Below the pieces are notes generated by a model, which worked only from the letters and a program-made list of their open reading frames with translations, was not told where the DNA came from and did not search any database. The position numbers were made by a program, and so were the translations under genes. From Candidatus Woesearchaeota archaeon (GTDB lineage Archaea; Nanobdellota; Nanobdellia; Woesearchaeales; SKIA01): a stretch of DNA of 10,343 bases. The stretch's first letter is position 1. Each line of letters begins with the position of its first letter. The DNA is taken from contig SKXU01000030.1 of the NCBI GenBank assembly GCA_007128245.1, positions 1 to 10,343 on the forward strand, written 5' to 3'. This document shows, in pieces, positions 5,797 to 10,343 of this stretch.

Positions 5797-8022
5797 TTAG
5801 TAGCGAGTGGGTCGGTGCATAAAAAGGTAGAGTATTCCTGCAAGACCCCCGATCAGCATCACCCAGAGATACCACGGATTTCTTCCTCTCACCACGAGTT
5901 CTACTCGTTCAAACCCGAACGCGCTGTGTACTGTGGTGTCAAATGCGCTAACGCTTGCAGTGACGTACCCTACATGAGCTCCTGGTTCGAGTTGTATACG
6001 TCCCGCATAGTATTCTCCGTTGTAGCGTAGAGGAAATTCTTGTGGTCCAACCAGTGCCCGCACGAATGCTGGTGGCACGCACCCAAGGTTTGTTTCTGAC
6101 GGGATGAGCATGCCGTTTTCTTTTGATCGCACTCGTGTCTGCACAACAAACACTCCTTGTTCTTCTTCTGTGATGGTTAATTCGTGGATCTGGAGTCGTG
6201 GTTCTTGTGTTTGTGCGTATACTTCTCCGAGCACGCGTCCGAGTGCTTCTTTGTCGTTTGGTGCGTAAAAAAAGCTTCCGCAGCCGCTTCGTTGTTGTGC
6301 GTGCTCTCCCATCTGGTTGAGTGTTTCTATTGCTTCAACTCCTTCTTCTGCGTAGCCGATAGTAAACAGGCATGCCTCTCCTATTTCTTCGTCTATTGTG
6401 CGCAAGATGTCTGGTAGTCCTCCCAGGTCATGTGGTATTCCGTCTGATAAGAAGATGACGATGCGCTCTCGTTGTGAAGGACTAAATCTGAGCACCTCTC
6501 CTACTGCTTGGAGTGCTGGTATGTACAGCGTTCCTCCTTGAGGGACGATTGCGTTGATGGCGTTTCGTACGCGCGTGGTATCGCTGGTGAGGTGTTGTGC
6601 AATGGTTGCTCGATGGTCAAACACCACCAATCCTATGCGGTCTTGCGGCTCGAGGACCCCCACAAAGTTTATGGCTGCTTCGCGAGCGTTTTCCATTGCT
6701 GATCCTGCCATGCTGCCGCTGTTATCTATGACGAGCACAACATCCACAGGGGTTGTTGTTGGTTGTTGTTGGTTGCGCAGCGCTCCTGAAAACCCTCCTG
6801 CTGCTTCTCGGTAGCCGTGGCTTCCTGCGGGGAAGATGAACTCCCATTCGTCTCCTGGTGCGAGTACTGGGCTCTCAAACGCTCCTGTAGTGCTCACTAC
6901 TTGTCGTGGTTGCGTATCAGCATTTCTCCACACCACCACTCCTTGTGTTGAGATGGTTTGTGGCCTAAAGCCTTCTGGTGTGATGAGTACTTCTGTACGT
7001 CCCATTGCTGACAGAAGTGTTGATAGCTCGTTCCAGGTCGGGGTGCACGCAACTACTGATGCGTCTACCAGAAACGTTCCTTGCGCGACTCCTGTGAGCA
7101 GGCAGGTGCCTTCGCAGGTTTCTCGTGCAAACACAAAGTATTCGTATTCTCCTGGGAAGATGTCTGGGATGACGTGGGTGTTTTGTGTGAGTGTGGTGTC
7201 ATGAACCACTCTTCCGTTTTGTGTAATCACCACCCGTTTTTCTGGTGCAAAACAGCTTGAGAGTTCTTCTTGTGTGCGAGCGCTTGCCACGCGAAAGAGC
7301 ATGCGTACGTTGTCTATCATCTCAAAGTCTACGTCCACGCTCAGTACTTGTTCTGAGGATACTTCTGCGTAGATGATTTGGTAACTTCTCTCAAGTTCAA
7401 ACGTGTCTTCTTGTGCTGAGAAGAATGCTCCGCAACCAGTGTTTTGTTGCGAGATGTCTGCTATTTGGGCGAGTATGTCTTGTGCTTCATCAAGTGCTTC
7501 TTCTGCGTATGCTATGGTGTAGATGCACACTCCTTCTTGCGTGATTTCTTGTACTCTTGCAAGCAGGTCGTCGATCGTGTCGTCGGGGTATCCGTCACTC
7601 ATGAAAACAATCACAGGATTGTGGTTTGCGCCTGATCGTCGCGTGGTAAAAAGCTGTCTGGCAGCGGCAAGTCCTTGTTGGTATTGCGTCCAATCCCCAA
7701 TGGTCATTTGCTGTATTGCTCGCGTCAGGTGTTGTTTGTTTGCTGAAAACTCGCTAAGCACTTCTGCTCTGCTGTCAAACGCCACGATTGCTGCGCGGTC
7801 TCCTCCTGAGAGCTGGTCGACAAAGAGTGTTGCTGCTTGTTGTGCTTCTGCAAATCTATTTCCTACTCGCATGCTTCCGCTCTTATCTATAACAAGAACA
7901 AAATCTGTGGGTGCTTGTGCGCGCAATTGTTCTTCTCCGAATACTTCTTGGCGCATCACTTCTGGCGTACACACTGCCGCAATACATAATCCGCACAACA
8001 CGAGGACTGCAAGTCTCACCAT
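5797..8022 (-). CDS. Secreted membrane-anchored protein with two VWA domains and a cupredoxin-like domain
   Basis: This 741-residue surface protein has an N-terminal hydrophobic signal (about 3-18) and one C-terminal membrane span (about 717-735, WYLWVMLIGGLAGILYLFM) followed by HRPTRY, so the bulk should lie outside the cell. VWA domain 1 spans about 39-220, with a MIDAS metal site (D46, S48, S50, T112, D143). VWA domain 2 spans about 426-605 (D433, S435, S437, T498, D527). Both carry parallel C-terminal motifs, TIAYAEE/TIGYAEE and TGCGAFF/SGCGSFF, so one arose by duplication. Beta-rich segments follow each domain (221-325, 606-712). Between them, residues about 343-415 resemble a cupredoxin without its copper ligands. 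It is probably an adhesion or protein-binding scaffold. The ATG at 8022 has a TATA box about 27 nt upstream. Confidence 0.88.
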   Translation of the reverse strand: MVRLAVLVLCGLCIAAVCTPEVMRQEVFGEEQLRAQAPTDFVLVIDKSGSMRVGNRFAEAQQAATLFVDQLSGGDRAAIVAFDSRAEVLSEFSANKQHLTRAIQQMTIGDWTQYQQGLAAARQLFTTRRSGANHNPVIVFMSDGYPDDTIDDLLARVQEITQEGVCIYTIAYAEEALDEAQDILAQIADISQQNTGCGAFFSAQEDTFELERSYQIIYAEVSSEQVLSVDVDFEMIDNVRMLFRVASARTQEELSSCFAPEKRVVITQNGRVVHDTTLTQNTHVIPDIFPGEYEYFVFARETCEGTCLLTGVAQGTFLVDASVVACTPTWNELSTLLSAMGRTEVLITPEGFRPQTISTQGVVVWRNADTQPRQVVSTTGAFESPVLAPGDEWEFIFPAGSHGYREAAGGFSGALRNQQQPTTTPVDVVLVIDNSGSMAGSAMENAREAAINFVGVLEPQDRIGLVVFDHRATIAQHLTSDTTRVRNAINAIVPQGGTLYIPALQAVGEVLRFSPSQRERIVIFLSDGIPHDLGGLPDILRTIDEEIGEACLFTIGYAEEGVEAIETLNQMGEHAQQRSGCGSFFYAPNDKEALGRVLGEVYAQTQEPRLQIHELTITEEEQGVFVVQTRVRSKENGMLIPSETNLGCVPPAFVRALVGPQEFPLRYNGEYYAGRIQLEPGAHVGYVTASVSAFDTTVHSAFGFERVELVVRGRNPWYLWVMLIGGLAGILYLFMHRPTRY
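6751..6775 (-). repeat. Short direct repeat coding a Q/T/P linker
   Basis: On the plus strand the decamer GGTTGTTGTT occurs twice in tandem followed by a partial copy (GGTTG). On the coding strand it encodes the NQQQPTTTP linker between the cupredoxin-like segment and the second VWA domain. Such a repeat could change linker length by slippage, although 10-bp unit changes would shift the frame. Confidence 0.6.
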
Positions 8023-8045
8023 AGATGTATGCGCGCCTTGCTTGT

Positions 8046-8053
8046 TTTAATAA
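8046..8053 (-). promoter_or_regulatory. TATA box of the VWA gene
   Basis: TTATTAAA on the minus strand is centred about 27 nt upstream of the ATG at 8022, predicting a leaderless or one-base-leader mRNA that probably also carries the helicase piece. Confidence 0.6.
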
Positions 8054-8090
8054 GTATCGCGTAAGTTTTTCGTGTGTAGGTACGAAAACA

Positions 8091-8098
8091 TTCTAAAG
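8091..8098 (+). promoter_or_regulatory. Weak candidate TATA box for the gene at 8119
   Basis: TTCTAAAG is centred about 25 nt upstream of the ATG at 8119. The spacing is right, but the match to a TATA box is poor. Confidence 0.3.
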
Positions 8099-8118
8099 AC
8101 GAACGGGCGCAATAATGT

Positions 8119-8406
8119 ATGCAAGAGAGAACGTTGCTCGTCTGGGCGCTCATAACTGCGTGTGTAGGCGTTGTAGCACTCTTTTTTCTTCCCCCAACCC
8201 CTCCTGTTGATGTTTCGGGCACGGTTGCGTGGTCGAATGCTACCTTAAGCAGGGTTATCCTCACAGATGAAGTGTGGGTTGAGCATGAGTACGCGCCGTT
8301 AGTTGTGGGGAGTTGTGTGCAGTTTGCTGCTCGCCCGTCGTTTCGCGGCTTTGCTAGCGCACGCGTTCTTGGAGTTGCGCCACCAGGTTCCCCGCACTGT
8401 CAGTAA
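8119..8406 (+). CDS. Small membrane-anchored protein, possible OB-fold
   Basis: The 95-residue product begins with a short charged stretch (QERT), a hydrophobic span at about 5-24 (LLVWALITACVGVVALFFL) and a PPTPP linker. A compact beta-rich segment of about 65 residues follows: VSGTV, then SRVILTDE, then a strand around EVWVEHE, LVVGSCVQFAA, and SARVLGV. This order (G-x-V, a strand ending in D, a G-x-x-V turn, a last strand) resembles a minimal OB-fold, but the match is by pattern only. C66 and C94 are the cysteines of this part. The ATG at 8119 is chosen because the membrane segment starts right after it; another ATG four bases upstream is out of frame. It is divergent from the VWA gene (96 bp apart) and overlaps the opposing coiled-coil gene by 53 bp at its 3' end. 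Confidence 0.65.
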   Translation: MQERTLLVWALITACVGVVALFFLPPTPPVDVSGTVAWSNATLSRVILTDEVWVEHEYAPLVVGSCVQFAARPSFRGFASARVLGVAPPGSPHCQ

Positions 8407-8935
8407 CGCGAAGCACGATCGTGTCTATCTCGTTTGGTACTCGCGAGGGAATGCTCCCTTCTCCTGAAGCAATTATTCTTGTTGCTTGTCTTCCTGACGC
8501 TAAAAAGAGCGTGTCTTGGTGGAAGATGATTTCTGGTGAGAAGTCTTGCCAGAACAGTCGGTATGTGAGGTCTTCTGAGCGGTCTCGTCCGTTGTCAAAC
8601 ACCACTGTTGCCTGAACAAAGCGGCCATCTTCCATTCTCACATCCCAGACTACTTCTATATCTCCTGAGAGTTGTTGCCCAGGTTCCGGCTGTGGCTCTG
8701 GCTCAGGAATGGTCTGGTTTGCTTCTTCGAGTTCTTGTATTCTCGTCTGCGCAGCGTCAAGTTGTGAGGTAAGGTCAGCGATTTCTTGCTCAAGACCTGG
8801 TATGCGCTCATCATCCACTACTTCTACTGTTGAGTCCCAGTTAAGGTAGAGCAGTACTGCGAGTACTGCAATAACGATGAGAAAGAAGAGTCGTTCAATG
8901 AGTCGTTTGTTAATGCGGATATGTAGCTCACTCAT
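8354..8935 (-). CDS. Membrane-anchored coiled-coil protein with C-terminal beta domain
   Basis: I do not recognise a named family, but the 193-residue layout is clear. It has a short basic N-terminus (HIRINKRLIER), a membrane span at about 15-32, a heptad-like coiled coil at about 44-74 (GLEQEIADLTSQLDAAQTRI and on), a PEPEPQPEPG linker (77-86), and a beta-rich C-terminal domain (about 91-193) resembling an Ig-like fold. Positive charges before the span put the coiled coil and beta domain outside the cell. The frame is open to 9001, but 8935 is taken as the start because TTTATAAG (8958-8965, opposite strand) is centred 26-27 nt upstream and the span begins soon after. The last 53 bp overlap the opposing small gene. 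It may work at the surface near the VWA protein, but nothing proves this. Confidence 0.72.
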   Translation of the reverse strand: MSELHIRINKRLIERLFFLIVIAVLAVLLYLNWDSTVEVVDDERIPGLEQEIADLTSQLDAAQTRIQELEEANQTIPEPEPQPEPGQQLSGDIEVVWDVRMEDGRFVQATVVFDNGRDRSEDLTYRLFWQDFSPEIIFHQDTLFLASGRQATRIIASGEGSIPSRVPNEIDTIVLRVTDSAGNLVAQLQERVR

Positions 8936-8957
8936 GTGAGTGCTTGCACGCTTGTTG

Positions 8958-8965
8958 TTTATAAG
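8958..8965 (-). promoter_or_regulatory. TATA box of the coiled-coil gene
   Basis: CTTATAAA on the minus strand is centred 26-27 nt upstream of the ATG at 8935. It is one of the best TATA matches in the window and decides the start codon. Confidence 0.7.
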
Positions 8966-9075
8966 TGTTTGTGCACGTGTTGCGATGGGCACGATGAGCA
9001 AGAGTAACTTTTGCAGAGATAATCGTGATTTTTCGTTTGGTTCGTAATGCGTGCCGTGCGCGTGCGCATATCTTG

Positions 9076-9083
9076 TTTGAATA
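9076..9083 (+). promoter_or_regulatory. Candidate TATA box of the TctA-family gene
   Basis: TTTGAATA is centred about 23-24 nt upstream of the ATG at 9103, one mismatch from TTTAAATA. The spacing is slightly short and the match moderate. Confidence 0.35.
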
Positions 9084-9102
9084 CGAGTGTTTCTACTGCG
9101 TC

Positions 9103-10272
9103 ATGTTTGACGTAATTATTGCTGCTTTGCTTGGCATCCTCGCAGGGTGTTTTACAGGCTTAATTCCTGGTGTGCACGTGAATTTGCTTGCGACCGCTAC
9201 CGTGGCTGCCGTGCACACACCCCTTGCGGCGCCTTTTTTGGTGAGCTTGGCGATTACGCACGCAACCCTCGCTGCCATTCCTGGCGTGCTCTTGGGCGCT
9301 CCCGAAGCAAGTACTGCGCTCGGAGTCCTTCCTGGGCACCGGTATTTGCTGCGCGGAATGGGGTATATGGCGGTCAAGCTCACCCTTGTCGGCAGTTATT
9401 TCGGTTTACTAATCGCACTCGCACTCATTCCTGTGTGGTGGCGGGCGATTGGGTTATATCCGTATCTTGTGGGGGTGATGGGATATCTTCTGCTAGGAGT
9501 GTCTGCCTACATGATTTTTCGTGATAGTAAGCGCTGGTGGGCGCTCCTTGTGTACGTACTGTCTGGTGTGTTAGGCATGGTGGTGTTGTGGGGCGAGGCG
9601 AGTGTTGAGCCGTTATTTCCACTGCTCTCGGGTTTGTTTGGCACCAGCACGTTGCTTTACGGTCTTACGCAAACACAATCGTTGCCTGCTCAGCAAGTGC
9701 GAAGCGATATTCAGCTCAAAAAAAGTCCTGCGATTCAGGGGTTGTTCGCAGGTACGCTCGCAGGGTTTATTGCGAGCATGCTCCCCGGGCTGGGTAATGC
9801 GCAAGCAGCTATTTTGGGCCAGCACTTTACGCGCAACATTGGTGATCATGGATTTCTTATCTTGCTTGGAGCGCTTACCACAGTGAATTTTTCGTTGTCG
9901 CTTCTTACGTGGCTCTCTCTTGATAAGGCGCGTAATGGCGCGGTCGTTGCTATTACGAGTTTAGTTGATCCTTCCACTCAGGTGGTTGCGCAACTCTTTT
10001 TTGTTGCCCTTCTTGCGGCAAGCGTTGCTGTGCCGTTGTGTTTGTGGCTCACCCGCGTTGCGCTGTCTGTGATGAATCGTGTGCACTACACCTCGTTGGT
10101 GCTTGGCGTGGTAGCGCTTATCGTACTCTTAGTGCTCGTGCTTACTGGTTGGCGCGGGCTTATCGTGCTCATCGTCGCCACAGGTGTGGGATTGATTCCT
10201 GCGGTGGTGCGGTGTGGGCGCGCGCACGCTATGGGGTGTTTGTTGCTTCCGACCGCAACCTATTTTTTGTAA
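9103..10272 (+). CDS. TctA/DUF112-family integral membrane protein
   Basis: The 389-residue polytopic protein has about ten hydrophobic segments. It resembles the archaeal branch of the TctA family (large subunit of tripartite tricarboxylate transporters). Family signs are GCFTGLIPGVHVN (15-27) near the N-terminus, the related GFIASMLPGLGNAQAAILG (221-239) at the start of the second half, and a C-terminal GVGLIPAVVRCGRAHAMG (361-378) with LLLPT. The two PG motifs in repeated halves are typical of the fold. No TctB-like small subunit or TctC-like binding protein is nearby, so it is not a standard three-part system; the substrate is unknown. The frame is open to a GTG at 9025, but the family N-terminus starts at MFDVIIAALL (9103). 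T-rich coding fits a hydrophobic protein. Confidence 0.82.
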   Translation: MFDVIIAALLGILAGCFTGLIPGVHVNLLATATVAAVHTPLAAPFLVSLAITHATLAAIPGVLLGAPEASTALGVLPGHRYLLRGMGYMAVKLTLVGSYFGLLIALALIPVWWRAIGLYPYLVGVMGYLLLGVSAYMIFRDSKRWWALLVYVLSGVLGMVVLWGEASVEPLFPLLSGLFGTSTLLYGLTQTQSLPAQQVRSDIQLKKSPAIQGLFAGTLAGFIASMLPGLGNAQAAILGQHFTRNIGDHGFLILLGALTTVNFSLSLLTWLSLDKARNGAVVAITSLVDPSTQVVAQLFFVALLAASVAVPLCLWLTRVALSVMNRVHYTSLVLGVVALIVLLVLVLTGWRGLIVLIVATGVGLIPAVVRCGRAHAMGCLLLPTATYFL

Positions 10273-10274
10273 GA

Positions 10275-10283
10275 AATATATAG
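10275..10283 (+). promoter_or_regulatory. TATA box of the partial gene at the right edge
   Basis: AATATATAG lies 3 nt after the TctA-family stop codon and is centred about 25 nt upstream of the ATG at 10304. It is a strong TATA match at the spacing expected for a leaderless mRNA. Confidence 0.65.
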
Positions 10284-10303
10284 TAGTGCTGCTGCAAATG
10301 TAT

Positions 10304-10343
10304 ATGACTACCGAATTTAAGCTTACTATGAAGCTGCCAGTAA
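10304..10343 (+). CDS. Start of an unidentified gene (partial)
   Basis: The frame begins with MTTEFKLTMKLPV and runs off the window. An in-frame ATG at 10298 would add two residues, but it lies only about 19 nt from the TATA centre, whereas 10304 lies about 25 nt away, so 10304 is preferred. Thirteen residues are too few to name a function. Confidence 0.5.
   Translation, partial: MTTEFKLTMKLPV

Noticed and set aside
7523..8050. Plus-strand open frame of 175 codons opposite the VWA gene
   Set aside because: It is antisense to the first VWA domain, is rich in Ser/Cys, and extends over the VWA promoter; no recognisable domain.
8414..8423. Palindrome CACGATCGTG just after the small membrane gene, considered as a terminator hairpin
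   Set aside because: The stem is short with no T-run after it, and it is internal coding sequence of the opposing coiled-coil gene.
8936..9001. Upstream extension of the coiled-coil protein to ATG 9001
   Set aside because: The TATA box lies inside this extension with leaderless spacing to 8935, so the extension is promoter DNA.
10263..10268. T6 run at the end of the TctA-family gene as an archaeal terminator
   Set aside because: It is inside the last two sense codons; an oligo-T terminator is possible but a single short run is not enough support.

Overview
The window comes from an archaeon with a compact genome. The evidence is ribosomal protein S17e (absent from bacteria), an Alba chromatin protein, an archaeal/eukaryotic-type prolyl-tRNA synthetase, a tRNA gene without an encoded CCA, and TATA boxes centred about 26 nt upstream of start codons. 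Tight packing, overlapping genes and a half-length helicase would fit a DPANN-type lineage, but the sequence alone does not prove this.

Layout. At 79-717 (+) lies a small information-processing operon: S17e, Alba and a 48-residue membrane protein. Facing it on the minus strand are tRNA-Arg(UCG) and a 90-codon ORF whose AUG begins two nucleotides after the tRNA end. A phospho-sugar mutase (2432-1131, -) and thymidylate kinase (2509-3234, +) diverge from a 76-bp promoter region. An unrecognised 170-residue protein (3679-3167, -) overlaps the kinase tail to tail and lies just downstream of prolyl-tRNA synthetase (5135-3711, -). Upstream of that, a large secreted, membrane-anchored protein with two von Willebrand A domains (8022-5797, -) is followed after 3 nt by a single-RecA-domain piece of a Hel308/Ski2-type helicase (5793-5158, -). 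A small membrane-anchored protein that may carry an OB-fold (8119-8406, +) converges on a coiled-coil membrane protein (8935-8354, -). A TctA/DUF112-family membrane protein (9103-10272, +) follows, then the first 13 codons of one more gene (10304 onward, +).

How the parts relate. Translation and chromatin genes (S17e, Alba, tRNA-Arg, ProRS), nucleotide and sugar-phosphate metabolism (Tmk, mutase) and a cell-surface group (VWA protein, coiled-coil protein, possible OB protein, TctA protein) sit side by side without forming one pathway. The unifying feature is gene expression: seven protein genes whose starts are well supported or fixed by this criterion have a TATA-like box centred 25-28 nt upstream of the start codon, as does the partial gene at the end, so most mRNAs should be leaderless. 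Only genes inside operons use a ribosome-binding site (Alba) or stop-start coupling.

No CRISPR array, insertion sequence or integrase is visible, and no stretch over 300 bases lacks a gene. I see no complete new defence or mobile system. The items most worth following are the tRNA-mRNA junction, the truncated helicase and the VWA/cupredoxin-like/VWA protein.
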